A DNA stretch of 64,000 nucleotides, from NCBI GenBank assembly GCA_017163975.1, contig JAFFSR010000374.1, positions 756,501 through 820,500 on the forward strand. Direction: 5' to 3'. The position numbers and the translations under genes were made by a program. Positions 23,780-37,000 of the stretch are shown here, one piece after another. A model generated the notes under the pieces. It saw only the letters and a program-made list of their open reading frames with translations, searched no databases and was not told where the DNA came from. The stretch is from Anastatus disparis (lineage: Eukaryota; Arthropoda; Insecta; Hymenoptera; Eupelmidae). Each line of letters opens with the position of its first letter. Position 1 is the stretch's first letter.

Positions 23780-24340
23780 TCGAATTCACAAATCATAATC
23801 ATAACTGACGCTCTTTCAATTTACGATTACATTTTGATTTCTTAATTGAAATTTATTTAATTAAGGATTCCTTTTGATTTTGGAATTAAAGCCCTTTCAA
23901 TTCACGATTAAATTTTGATTTCCTAATTGAAATTTATTTAATTAAGAATTCCTTTTGATTTTGGAATTAAAGCCCTTCCAATTCACGATTACATTTTGAT
24001 TTCTTAATTGAAATTTATTTAATTAAGGATTCCTTTTGATTTTGGAATTAAAGCCCTTTCAATTCACGATTAAATTTGGATTTCTTAATTCAAATTTATT
24101 TAATTAAGAATTCCTTTTGATTTTGTAATTAAAGCCCTTTCGATTCACAATTACATTTTGATTTCTTAATTGAAATTTATTTATTTCAGAATTCCTTTTG
24201 ATTTTTTAATTAAAGCCTTTTCAATTCACGATTAGATTTTGATTTGTTAATTAAAATATTTTTAATTATTAATTTAAAAGGAATTGTTAATTAAATAAAA
24301 CTGTAATTACGAATTCAAAAAGGATTTGTGAATTAAAATT
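23780..24340 (-). repeat. Outer arm satellite, ~81-bp units (right)
   Basis: The mirror image of the left satellite. About six to seven units carry CTTTCAATTCACGATTA, TTTTGATTTCTTAATTGAA and AATTCCTTTTGATTTTG words, most diverged towards the terminus just as on the left. Confidence 0.9.
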
Positions 24341-24387
24341 TATTTAAAGCCCAAAATGATTTAAATATTTGCAACCCTGGTCTCAAT

Positions 24388-27300
24388 AATAGGAAAAGAA
24401 TTTGCAATTTTTTCGTGTACAGAAATATTTATATTTTATAAAAATTTTTAATTTATACTTTATTAAATAGTTTTTGAAGTTGATTCTTTTTTTGGCGCGC
24501 CTCGAAAATTTGCTGAGGATAAAAATTCAAGTTGCCGTCACGTTACATTTTAATATGTATTGTGTACGTGTGACCCTATCTGTGATCGCATACACAACTA
24601 AGTTATAAGAATAAGAGAGAGAGGGAATACTATACTATACCAAGCAATGTATATTTAAGCCTGATTTGAGAGAAAGAGAGAGTATAGCAAGCGAATACGC
24701 ACTACATAAGCTAAGTATATAGGAGGCGAGAGAGAAGGCACATCGGCTCATCAGCGTACAAATCGACGTCTATATGCTGTTTGAGTATTAGGTTACCACA
24801 TGAGCGTTCAATATGTATAAGGCGCGCACTCACACGCAGATACATCTTTAACGGCCACTTAATGATTTTTATTCTAATGCGTTAATTATTAAAAACTTTC
24901 TGTATGTTTATGTATGTATTATATATGTATGAGTGCTATATATATATAGCGCTTCTTCAAACAGTATTATCTCTGATAGTCGAACAACAAATATCATAAA
25001 AACAAATTAAATTAGATACAAAATACGAAGTTTTCATTTTTTTTTTTAATTATTGATTAGGAAAAAATTCCAACAAAAACGGAAAGAATTTTCAAAAATC
25101 TAATATTTATTACAGATGTTTTTTCTGTTACGAGACTTTTCAATAAAGTTACAAGTGATCGTATATATTTTTAAACATGTAAACAATCAAATTCGAATCA
25201 AAATTATTCAATTAATTTAAATATTTTTTTTTTCAAATTTCTTCAAAAAACTAAAATTTATTTCTAGGAAAATGATGATAATATATATAATAATATGTCA
25301 AACGTAATTGTTAATCAAATTTTCACTTTTGATGTTTCAATTGTTTATAACTTTATTAAAGGGTATGAGAAGAAAAAAATCAGAGTTGAATTTTTTATTT
25401 TTTTAAATTCTCTTTTTTTTTAATTTGAAATTTTTACAAATTGTAAAAGAGGATGAAGATAGAATAAAATTTTATTACTTTTTTCTTTTATTACTTTTTA
25501 TTACTTTTTATTTATTTTTTTCGTGTGACAAGTAGAACCAGAGATAATACTATTTGAATAAGCGCTTTTCATCTAAATTTATTTTTATGAATTTCTGACG
25601 GTCTGAGGTTAGTTGTGAGTAGGGGAACGTAGGTGAATCGCGAATTAGTTTACAAATAAAAATCATGTCATTACGCTGCTTAGACCTAAAGTGTAGAATA
25701 GTCTAACGAATATTTTCCGTCATTGATTAATTGAAATTGCTGGTAGATATACTAAAAAACAAAATTCTAATATTTTAACATGCTTACAGTAATAATATTA
25801 ACTTCCAAATGATTTATATTTAGTGCTCGATTTAAAGTTTCAAGAAAAACATCGACTAAACTGTAGTTTAGGACTGCAATTATAATTCACATACCCACTG
25901 TGCATTTTTTAAATATTTTTAAAAAACTTTGAAACAAAAATATTAATTATATTTTTGGTTATTATTGAGTTAAGTTTTAAATTTGCATATAAAAGATTAT
26001 TATAATATGCAATTCCCATATTGAATATAATAATTATTATGAATCATTACAAAATTTTAATAAATTGATTGTTTTTATATTTATTATCATTATATGCTTA
26101 TTATTTAAATAATTTCTGTATGCTTCTAAGTAGCTTAGTGAGTTGCAAATGTATTTAGGGGCCTTTTCTTTACCCAGAACTATCATTATTCTACTTCATG
26201 AGTTGATAATTTGTTGTGAGAAGCAAAACTGTCATTAAACCAAAAGAAGTATTAACTTCTGTCGGCACGTCCCCACGACTGCCACACCTGTTTTTTTTTA
26301 TTTATTAAATCACTTAATAATAGAAAAAAGTAATTATCAAATTTACTTATGCCTGTAAAACCTCCTATAAGGGCAGCGGCGTTATTCAGAAAGTGCAAAA
26401 CAAAATCTTCGAGTACGCGAGTAGACTTGTTGGTAGGGGTACATATCGAGCGAGCCGATAGAGGAGAAGAAGCCGAACTCTAGCTGTACCTAAAAATTCT
26501 AATATTTATGGATTTAATTGAATATTAACTTTTAACTTTTGATTTTACTCGTTCAAATATTATGAAAATATTAAGAATTACTTGAAAATCAGACTTATAA
26601 TTTATCATAAATGCTAAAAAATATTTGTATCACTTTAGAGTAAATTTTTACAAATCTTATTAATTTTTAGAATTCATAATAATTTTTTGTATTCAAACTT
26701 CCAATGCTTTTAGATGAACAATAATAAAATACATAAGCAAAGAACTAGACATTTTCAATCTTAACTTTTAACTTTGACTTTAGCGTGTACAACTATATTT
26801 TTATCGAATGTGTACAAGTTATGCTTCATTAGTTATATACGCCATTTGAAAATAAAAAGGATAAATACAGGGCAAGCTTGTTGCAAGGACAGCAGTTGAG
26901 GGCGTGCGTAGCGCGCCCCAGTAGTCCTGGGAAATATAGCCTCGCTCCCTTTCAAAAATAAATTTATTTTTTTTTTTTTTTGCGATCATTTCCAAGAAGG
27001 GTCCCTTATAACGAATCAAAGAGTGCCAGGTGGTGCCGTGGTCGAAAAATGGTTTAAAGAATTTTTTTTAAACCAATTATGAAATCAAGTTTTTTGCACC
27101 GTATAAAGTTATTTTAGATTTTTTGGATCATTCGAAAAAAAAGACTTCAGTCACTTTTCTATTAAGTCAACCGTTTTTATATTATAAACAATTTTAAAAT
27201 TAATTAAACACTAAATGGCCATTTTCAAGGCTTAGAATTTATGGTAAAAATTGTTATTATTCAAAGTATAGATTGCTTAAATCAAAGTTTAAACATCGCT

Positions 27301-27599
27301 CTACGCAATGTTAAAGAGTATATGGGCTTATTATGTTTCAAAGCGTCGTTTTTTCAACATTAACAATAAGCGTGCAACAGGTATACTGCGTGTTGCGGCC
27401 GCCGACTAATAGCCCTCTTCTATCTATAGATACACTGTCGCCTTGCATACTTCACTACAAAGTATGAAATAATCTACATTTTTCAATGTGAAGTAAAGAA
27501 AACTGAATATACTTGCGCTGCAAACTAAAATGTATGTAACCTCAACATTCATTTTGCTAGCTAGAGACGACAATATAAATATATATATGCAATAAAAAA
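24388..27599. other. AT-rich spacer; old palindrome at 24,945-25,575
   Basis: No gene seen. Inverted sequences AGCGCTTCTTCAAACAGTAT (24,948 on) and ATACTATTTGAATAAGCGCT (ending about 25,566), with weaker similarity further in, mark a diverged ~620-bp foldback. Positions 26,355-26,475 are the inverted copy of the dispersed repeat at 13,711-13,840. Around 26,860-27,060 a GC-richer block with a T14 run may be a SINE fragment, but no pol III boxes were evident. Confidence 0.5.
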
Positions 27600-29486
27600 A
27601 ATTTAGTTGAAACAACTAAATACATTTATTTGAATTTCGATAAGTTGATTCAAATAAACATTTAGTTGAATCAAATATTTAGTTCTTGCTTCGATCAAAT
27701 ATTTATTTAATATTAATAACAAAAATATTTAAAATTTTATTTATTTGAATTGAACCACATTCAATTAGATTATAAAGAATCTTTAATTGAATCAAATAAA
27801 CGGTTTATTTAAAATCAATAAATTCATTTATTTTGAAAGGACAAAATGAATTTAAAAAAATATTTATTGAGTTGAACTAAATTATGTATTTAAAAGAAAC
27901 AAATTGATTTTGAATATGAAAAAAGGTTTATTTAAATTAGCATTGATTTGAATTAACCAACATTTTGTTAGATAAAACAGAATCATTAATTGAATCGAAT
28001 AAATGGTTTATTTGAAATCAATATATTTATTTGTTTGAACGAACAAAATAAATTTGAATGAATATTTATTAAATTAAACACAATCATTTGTTTGGATGAA
28101 ATGAATTAGTTTTGAATTAAGAACACGTTTTTTTAAATTTGCATGTATTTGAAATCACCAGCATTCAGTTTGATAAAACAGAATCATTATTCAAATGAAA
28201 TAAACGGTTTATTTGAAATCAAATATTTCATTTGTTTGATAGAACAAAATGAATTTGAATAAATATATATTGAATTAAACTAAATCGTTTGTTTGAATGA
28301 AATAAATAAGTTTTCAATTGAAAACACGTTTTTTTGAATAAGCTTATATTCAAAATAACCAACATTTAGTTGGATAAAGCAGGAACGTTATTTAAATCCA
28401 ATAAACTGTTTATTTGAAATCAAATATTTAATTTGTCTGATAGAATAAATCAATTTTGAATAAATATATATTGAATTAAACTAAATTATTTGTTTGAATG
28501 AAATAAATTAGCTTTGAATTAAAAACCCGTTTATTTGAATTAGCATTTATTTGAAATAACCAAAATTTAGTTGGATAAAACAGAATAATTATTTAAATGA
28601 AATAAACGATTTATTTGAAATTAATAAATTTATTGGTTTGATAGAACAAAATGAATTTAAATAAATATTTATCAAATTAAACAGAATCATTTGTTTGAAT
28701 GAAATAAATTAGTTTTGAATCAAAGAAACGTTTATTTGAATTAGCATTTATTTGAATTGACCAACATTTGGTTGGATAATGCTGAATCATTAATCAAATC
28801 AAATAAACGGTTCATTTAAAATCAAATTTTTCATTTTTTTGAGAGAACCAAATGATTTTGAATAAATATATATTGAATTATACTAAATTATTTGTTTGAT
28901 TGAAACAATTTGGTTTTGAATTAACAACACGTTTATTTGAATTAGCATTTATTTGAATTAACCAACATTTAGTTAGATGATGCAGAATCATTATTTAAAT
29001 GAAATGAATGGTTTATTTGAAATCAATAAATTTATTTGTTTGAATGAACAAAATGAATTTGAATGAATCTTCATTAATTTGAACTAAAATATTTGTTTGA
29101 ATGAAATAAATTAGTTTTGAATTTAAAACGCGTTTATTTAAATTTGCATGTTTTTGAAATCACCAACATTTAAATGGATAAAACAGAATCATTATTTAAA
29201 TGAAATAAACGGTTTATTTGAAATCAAATATTTCATTTGTTTGATAGAACAAAATGAATTCGAATAAATATAGAATGAATTAAACTAAATTATTTGTTTG
29301 AATAAAATAAATTAGTTTTGAATTAAAAATACGTTTATTTGAATTAGCATTTATTTGGATTAACCAACATTTTGTTGGATAATGCAGAATCATTAATCAA
29401 ATCAAATAAACGATTTATTTGAAATCAAATATTTCATTTTTTTGAAAGAACCAAATGATTTTGAATAAATATATATTTAATTATAC
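27600..29486. repeat. ~200-bp-period AT-rich satellite, left block
   Basis: Tandem units of about 200 bp are marked by AACATTTAGTTGGATAA(T/A)GCAGAATCATT-like words near 27,961, 28,161, 28,365, 28,563, 28,766, 28,966, 29,166 and 29,368. The intervening words are AATAAACGGTTTATTTGAAAT and TATTTGTTTGAATGAAATAA. Within each unit are short complementary words (TTTATTTGAA / TTCAAATAAA). The array continues at 39,859 after the LTR element. Confidence 0.85.
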
Positions 29487-30623
29487 TGTCACGGTATTCT
29501 ACCGTGTTCGAATCTAGCGCGCTGCTGTAATTAATTTAACTCGGGGCGCTGTCACGAGCGCCGTCATATACTAGTGTTATAAGGCGTCAATCGACGCGCA
29601 CGAGAAGGAAGAGAAACCGCGGCGCTTGAGACTTGATTCAACGGCCTACAAGCGCGCATCTTTGCTCGATCGTTCGTAATTATTAAGCAATTCGCTGGTG
29701 TAGTGCCGTACTAATTTTGTGCAAAGGAAAAATAAGGTCGAAAGGGACACGAGCATCTTCACCAGGCCGTGCTCTACCTACGTTGGCTGTTCACGACACG
29801 CCGCAGTAACCTACAAATTGGTTATCGTTGGGCCGAATTCACGAGCCGCAGCGATCAGGCGGAACCAGAAAGAGATCTCTGTTGGACAACGCCGATCGTC
29901 GTTCGTTACCCGAAATACGAGGCCTCTGCGCGATATCGTAAGTTATTATTAAGATTTTGTTAACCAGAAGTTTCTTACCTCGAAGAAACTTCTGGCGTTG
30001 TAACAACTGTCGTGCGTTCGAGCGTACGTTGTATCTTAGCTCGCGTCGCGTCCCTCCCTATTGCTATCTCTTTCTAGAGAATATTTCTCCGTTTGATTTA
30101 AACACTTTTATATTGCTTACGTTTGCATATTAATTCATTCGCGTTCATATATTATTTTTGTATCTTTACTTCATTGTTTTTAATAAATATATTTTAATCA
30201 TAAAATATTATTTTGTCTGATATAAGTTGCACGCTATAAAAAAAGCCTATCCTGTTGCTTACCCCGACGCCTCCGCGGTCCTTATTTATTTTATTAAAAG
30301 ATATATATATTTCCTAATAAATTTAACTGGGAAAGTTAAATTCCATATAAATAAGGAGAACTGTGCTAGCGGCATCGCGTCTCTCGATCAGGTAAGAGAG
30401 AGAGAGAGAGAGACGCGCAGCAACGAGCTGACGGAAAAATACTCCGTTGCATATCAATCTAATATACTAACTAGCTTTACCGGAGTCTGTTACAAGTTTG
30501 TCATAGTTAGTATAACTTCTGGCAGCTCCGTGTTCTAATAAAATTATTTAGTCTTTATAAAAGGTAAATTGGAATTAATAAAAATCTAATTTCTTTTGTA
30601 ACGCGTAGTAAATTACCGTTACA
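29487..30623 (+). repeat. 5' LTR
   Basis: 1,137 bp starting TGTCACGGTATTC and ending CCGTTACA. It holds a perfect 13-bp hairpin stem CCAGAAGTTTCTT / AAGAAACTTCTGG at about 29,968-29,998 and a GA microsatellite at about 30,392-30,412 that differs in length from the 3' LTR. Small open frames inside are repeated in the other LTR and are not regarded as genes. Confidence 0.95.
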
Positions 30624-30625
30624 AA

Positions 30626-30643
30626 ATGGCGCCCAATGAATAG
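30626..30643 (+). promoter_or_regulatory. Candidate tRNA primer-binding site
   Basis: TGGCGCCCAATG begins two bases after the LTR end. A TGG start fits complementarity to a tRNA CCA end, and TGGCGCCC is the start of the Lys-tRNA type of binding site. The rest does not match the classic 18-mer, so the tRNA identity is uncertain. Confidence 0.55.
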
Positions 30644-32160
30644 TTGCGTCAGCGGGAACAGGCTTTCTCGCGTTGTCGAATAAATCGAAAATTGCAAATG
30701 GCGTCGAGAGTGTAGTTACCATCGACGTAAACGGACTTCGCGTTTTCTTAAAAGTCTTTATAATAAAGATGGCGTTTTGAGTGCAGATAAAATTTAATAT
30801 TTGAAGTACTACATAGAAAAATTTTTTTTCTTTCTCTCTTGTAACAATAATTTTTGTTTGTTGAAATAAAAGTGAATTAAAAATTTTTTTTTTCTTCTGG
30901 AAAATAATTTCGACAAAATTTTTGTTACGTAATTAATAAAGTTAATAAAATTAAATAAAATTCGTTTATTGTTAAATACATAGCAAAAAAAAAAAAATTT
31001 TCGTGAACAAAATTACATATCGAAATTTTCTTTTTGTTGTAATTCTCTGTTACAAGTTGCGCCCCCACGTGTCCCAGCGAAAATTTTTTTTTCTTGTCTC
31101 TTTCTTTGTAGGTGATGCGCAGGCGCTATTGACATAGCTTAGCGTAGATACAGAGATTAAGATATATAACTCTGTATGCTGTCGTTCGCTTTATGAGAAA
31201 AAGCGAACAGGCATTTAAAATTTATTTAAAATAGAGACGTGCATTATTATATATACCCCCCTTATCGATCAGGTCGTTAGTCATATCTCGTTGACTTATA
31301 AAGTGAGAGAGAATATTAGTTTCAGCTGGCGAGGAAGCTGAAATTAAATCAATTATTAATAATCCTTCAATGTAAAAATAATTTATTCTCAACAAGAGTA
31401 AAAAATTTTTTTTTTGTAATTTAATATTAAATTTAATAGAATATCAATTAAAATAAATTTTTTTTGAGTATACATTAAAGGATCAGGAAAATTTTTTTGG
31501 TTTAATAGAATTTAAACTACATAACATTATTTACATATAATAAAATATTTTTTTTCATGATATTAAATTCTCTCTCACAAAAGATTGCCAGATCATAGCG
31601 TGGCAATTGATCGGCGCAGTGTGTGTGGTTGAAGAATTTAGAAATTTCTTAAAGATTTCATTTTAATAAATTTTCACCTTTTTTACACTTCACATTAAAT
31701 ACACGTGTATAATAAAAAAAATTGTCCTCACACAGTTAGGTGTGCGCTTTTAACTAAAGTTTAAAAGCGCACAGGCTCTTGGATTTAACCGCGTATTTTG
31801 AATATTTTAACGACAATTTCTAATGTCCTTGTTGTAATAAAAATTAAAATTACAGTGTTGAAAAATTTCGTTTTATGTCGGTCAATCACTAAAATATTAT
31901 TAGCTATTACGTGAAATAAATAAATCCAAAAACCAAAACATAAAAATATATATTTTTTCTTCGTAATTGTATATACATATATTTTTATTTTTTTTCACAT
32001 CGTATATGTGCGGCTTAGTTTCTAACCACACATATACGAGTTGAAATATTATTTATTATATATATAGCGAATATACACACACTGCAAGCGTAGTAGCGTA
32101 CTTGCGTGCGATCAGATTTAAACACAGATATAGTCAAGAAAGAAGAAAAATAAATTCAAG
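30644..32160 (+). other. Retrotransposon leader with a series of hairpins
   Basis: About 1.5 kb without a gene before gag. Four hairpins are visible: GTTCGCTT/AAGCGAAC around 31,184-31,207, TTTCAGCT/AGCTGAAA 31,320-31,343, TGTGCGCTTTTAA/TTAAAAGCGCACA 31,741-31,773 (13 bp), and CGTATATGTG/CACATATACG 32,001-32,038. A role in packaging, dimerisation or translation is inference. Confidence 0.6.
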
Positions 32161-34065
32161 ATGGCTAACGTACCGTTAAAAGCAAGTGCTGATGCAGCCG
32201 AAAAATGGGTAGGGTACATATCTGAGGAGGACTTAGGAATAACTCTACAGGAGTTAGGTCTAAGAACAGACGGCTTTCATCATCAAAAAACCAATCGATT
32301 AATAAATTGGTTAATTGGGAATTATTCAGCTGAAGAATTTCAGCAAACGAATTCTAATGATGATGAATGGACAATACGTCAACAGCGTCTGAGAGTAAGA
32401 AAAGAATTTATAGAAAGAACAATATGTGAGAAGACAGGGTCAACTATTTTTGACCCTAACGTGCAACAAGATGAAGAACATGTTCTCAGTGTGCTCGATA
32501 AAGATCCTCAGATAAAGATAAATCTACAGGAGACATTGAGAGACGGAACGAACAAACCACGTTCTGGTGGACAGGCACAAACATCCACCAACCCTCAAGT
32601 TACCGAACAGGAAACAACAGTGATGCAAACAACGGATGGAACACCGTTTGTACTGCCAACTGAGATGATGCAATATCTTCATAATATGAATAAGCAAATA
32701 AAAACATTGGCAGAGTCAGTAGCTGCCTTAACACAAAGAAGAGAGGAAACTCCAAATCCAAGATCATCTAGTACACGGATAGATGAGCAGCAAAACAACC
32801 AGCAAGAAAGAGATAACGACCAGAGGCCGCCAACAAATACGAGAGTAAATTTCCAAGATACATTCAGAGTATATAATAATACTGGAAATGGCACTCTGGC
32901 TGACGAACAGGCAGGCTTACCTCCGAGTGAACTTCCAAGAATAAGTACAGTCGGGGGGAGGGGGAATCCTATTACGTCAAGCCCAATGCCGCAAATGAGC
33001 ACAAATTTGCAAAATGATCGGCCTAACAACGCTAATAGAACGTTAGATATTGGTCACATAGTTCGCCGATGGAACGTAACATTCTCAGGCGAAAAAGGAC
33101 AGAGCATAGATCTCTTCCTGACCAGGGTAGAAGAATGCAGAACATTAGCGAAAATGAGTGAGAGTGATCTGCTATCCTCTCTTTCAGAACTGTTATCAGG
33201 CGTAGCAGCCACGTGGTATAGAAACAATAAACATTCATGGAACACGTGGGCAGAATTTAAAGAAGCTGCTCTGCGTTGGTACGGACACAGTAGACGTTTC
33301 CAACAAAGACTGCGGTCTGAAGCGAACAGGCGTACGCAAGGTAAAGATGAACCTGTGCGTGATTATATAACCTGTCTACAGGCCATTATATTAAAGCAAG
33401 TCCCATTACCAGATGTAGGACAACAGCTCGACCTGTTACATCGCAACCTCTTACCTGAGATTCAGCGCATGGTAAGAAGGGACGAGATTGTTGACGTAGA
33501 GTCACTATTAGAAAAAGCAGTCGAAGCTGAATTAACAATAGATGCAGAGAGAGCATATAGGCCTCCTCCCCTGCCAGAACATTCCTTATTGCCTGACGTA
33601 GCTTAACGTCCTGCGTCCAAGCGAAAAGAGAATAAACACCAGGTGGCCGCTATAGAAAGAAAAACGTTGGCATCTGAACAGTTTAACATAGCTAAAACGT
33701 TGATGCAGATAGTTTCTTAGTTAAATAAAATGTCCGAAAGGATGGACAGGCAACCGGCGGTTCCCAATATAAATCAGTCTGGACAAGCTTCGCCAAATAC
33801 ATCACGTAAAAATCAACAGAGAAATCCACAGAATTTTAAGAGACCTCCTCGTAAACCTAATCAAGGGCAAGGTAGCTCTGAACAAGAAAATGAGAATCAG
33901 AAGGGAAATCAGACTGAAAACCCAAATAAAGATAAACCTAACGAGGAAAATAAAAAAGGTACGAGAAGTAGAAATCCTAACCTCAGTTGTTATCGCTGTG
34001 GGTTGCCTGGATACACGCAATGGTCCTGTCCTCAATGTACGGGAAAAGGACAAGGGAGCAAGTAG
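32161..34065 (+). pseudogene. gag: gag of the gypsy-type element, two in-frame stops
   Basis: One frame runs from an ATG at 32,161 to 34,065, interrupted by TAA at 33,604-33,606 and TAG at 33,718-33,720. The first part (481 codons) has an acidic N-terminal region, a Gln/Asn-rich linker and, at residues about 295-450, a retrotransposon capsid-type segment (RRWNVTFSGEKGQSIDLFL, LLSGVAATWYRNN, EPVRDYITCLQ). After the stops the frame continues as a very basic, Pro/Gln-rich nucleocapsid region ending in a zinc knuckle CYRCGLPGYTQWSC. Its third metal ligand, His in the CX2CX4HX4C family, is Tyr. Structural role in particle assembly is known for the family. This copy should not make full-length Gag. 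Confidence 0.9.
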
Positions 34066-37000
34066 ATGAGGTACCTGCTGCTCCCAGCAAAGATAACGAG
34101 ACCTCAGAACTCTCTACTGAAAAAGTAATAGACAAAAGGTCACCTGAAATTCCAGTAGAAGAGCAGAGCGAGTCTCGAACTTGTCAGGCTGAGACAAGTG
34201 AACAGGAAGAGCAACTGCAGTCAGATATAGATGACGAAGCTCGATGGTGGCTCATGGTAGTGATCGGAGATTACCGTATAAGAGCATTATATGACCCAGG
34301 TGCGTCACGTACAGTCATGAATTCTACAGGTTTACAGTTGGCTGCAGCCTGTAATGTGCCATTAATACCAGCTAAGGACAGATTTGCCAAAGTAGCAGAT
34401 GGTAGGCAATGCTCGATAGTAGGTTATGTCGACTTACCTTTTACAGTAGGCGGAGTTACGAAGATGATCCGTTCTGCTATTATGCCTAGCTTAGATGAAG
34501 AATGTTATCTAGGTGGCAATTTTATACGAGCGTTTAAAGCTATTTTCGATCCTTGCGAAAATAAACTCTCTTTCAAAGGAACGAATGTGAAAGTGAATTT
34601 GGAAATCGCAGCGCTTAAGCAGTTACATGTTGCTAAGCTAGGATCAGTCGGTTTAGCTGACGTATCAGCAACTGATCGGGCTCGTGTAAAAAGTTTAATT
34701 ACAGAAATATTAGGAGAAGATGATACTCCCATAGGCTGCACAAATCGGATCGAACATGAGATCGATACAGGTTCTGCACGCCCTATTAAACAGAAATATT
34801 ATCCTGTTTCTAAAAAAGTCGAAGAATGGATGCACGAGCAGGTTAATGAAATGCTAGCTGCAGATATAATTGAACCTTCGATGAGCGGCTGGTCAAGCCC
34901 GGTAGTTCGAGTTAAGAAACCAAACGGCAAATTCAGGTTCTGTATTGACTTTAGAAAAGTCAATGCAGTCACAAAACCTGATGCGTATCCATTGCCAAGA
35001 ATGGATGATATCTTGCGTAAATTGCAGAAAGCAAGATACATCTCCACAATGGATTTGAGCAGTGCTTATCATCAAATTAGGATGAAAGAAGATTCACGTG
35101 CTCAAACGGCATTTACGGTACCTGGCATGGGTCTTTACCAGTTTAAACGGATGCCGTACGGCCTTAGCCACGCTGGCGCCACCTTTCAGCGATTAATCGA
35201 TAAGGTTATAGGCCCAGAACTCGAGCCGTATGCATTCTCGTACTTAGATGATATCATCGTAGTAACTGAGACGTTCGCTGAACATATAAAATGGTTAAAG
35301 AGGGTATTACTGCGAATAAAAGCAGCAGGCCTCACGATCAGCCATGAAAAGAGTATATTCTGCCGAGAAGAGGTCAAATATCTCGGTGTTCTGGTAAACA
35401 GGGATGGATTTGAGCCTGACCCAGATAAGATAAGACCCATCGTTGAATACCCAGCTCCTAAAAACCTAAAGCAGCTGAGGCGTTTCATGGGCATGGCCTC
35501 GTGGTATAGGAAATTCTTGGAAAATTTCGCCACGTTAGCAGAGCCATTAACCAGACTCACTCGAAAAGACTACAGATATGCATGGTCAAGCGATCAGGAA
35601 ATCGCTTTTGACCAAATAAAAGCTTTAATCGCCTCTGCTCCGTTATTGCATCGACCGCAGTTCGATTTGCAATTCGTCACACAGACAGATGCCAGTGACT
35701 CAGGCCTAGGAGCAGTACTTCTACAAGTAGTTAACGACGAAGAGCGAGTATTGGAATTCGCTAGTCGTACCATGTCCAGTGCAGAGCGAAACTACAGCGT
35801 AACAGAAAGAGAATGTCTAGCTGTTATATGGGCTGTCAAAAAGTTTCGTTGTTACATTGAAGGTTATGACTTTAAGATCATAACTGATCACAGCAGTTTA
35901 CGTTGGTTGTGTAATTTACATAATCCAACGGGCAGGCTAGCGCGTTGGGCGCTGGAGCTGCAAGGGTACTCTTACACTGTTGAGCACAGAAAAGGTGCAT
36001 TAAACTATGTACCTGATGCGTTATCACGTATGCATGAAGACTCAGTAGAATGCGACACTCATTTAAGTGCACTAAGTTGGGCGTCGCAAACCAAGGATGC
36101 GTGGTATAAGTCTCTGCTTCAACAGGTTATGAGTAACCCTAATGACTATCCAAGATGGAAAATAGTTGGAGGTCAATTGTACCGTTATGTACCGGACAGG
36201 TTCACTGAGGAAACGATGGGAGACGATGACGCATGGAAACTCGTTGTTCCCAGCGAAAGTCGAGCAGAAGTGCTGCATGAATGCCACGATGAGCCGACAG
36301 CTGGCCACTTAGGCCGTGATAAAACAGTGGCTCACGTAAAACAATATTATTACTGGCCTTATCTAGAGAAAACAGTGTCACAGTATGTTAAGAGCTGTGA
36401 GATCTGTCAGCAGTGCAAAGTCGAACAAAAACTACCTGCAGGTTTAATGGGTAAAAGAGAAGTTTCAGGCCCATGGAAAGTTGTCGCCGGAGACGTAACA
36501 GGTCCATTTCCAAGAAGTAAACGTGGATATGAGTATGCTTTGATTTTCGAAGATCTATTCACCAAATGGGTGGAGTGCATACCTATTAGAAAAGCGAATG
36601 CCTCCACGATCTCAAAAGCACTAAGAGAAAGAATTGTTTTAAGGTTTGGTGCGCCTGAGATCTTCTTATCTGATAATGGATCAGAGTTCAGGAATCAAGT
36701 AGTAGATAAATATCTAAATGAAGCAGGTATTTGGCATAATACTACTCCTGCGTATCATCCGCAGGCTAATCCGGTAGAAAGGATAAACCGGACGGTTAAA
36801 ACCATGATTACTGCATTTATTGATGAAAATCACCGTTCTTGGGACGAAAAGCTACCTGAAATTATATTTGCATATAATACGGCGAAACAGAGTACAACTG
36901 GCACGAGCCCTGCGTTGTTAAATTATGGTAGGCAGGTAATACCTCCGAGCTCACTGAAAAGAAAAGAAGATAAAGCTGCTCAAGAAAATGAACGATTACA

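Larger units (their letters stand above)
13891..24387. mobile_element. 10.5-kb non-autonomous hAT-type foldback element with 8-bp TSD
   Basis: The element runs 13,899-24,379. The left end starts CAGGGTTGC and the right end is its reverse complement GCAACCCTG. Both are flanked by GTCTCAAT (13,891-13,898 and 24,380-24,387), an 8-bp TSD of the hAT form nTnnnnAn. The arms are long inverted repeats made of two satellite types in mirror order (81-bp AT-rich units outside, TTTCATGTCAA units inside). The centre, 16,141-22,740, shows no transposase. Mobilisation by a hAT transposase in trans is inferred from termini and TSD. A SINE and two palindromic MITEs lie in the centre. Confidence 0.88.

Noticed and set aside
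13899..24379. LTR retrotransposon or Maverick/Polinton
   Set aside because: Terminal repeats are inverted, not direct; no polymerase, integrase or capsid genes; the TSD is 8 bp of hAT form rather than 4-6 bp.
29719..30538. LTR-internal open frames of 64-105 codons, repeated at 38,944-39,769
   Set aside because: They overlap one another, lie in both LTRs and show no domain. Identity between LTRs reflects recent insertion.
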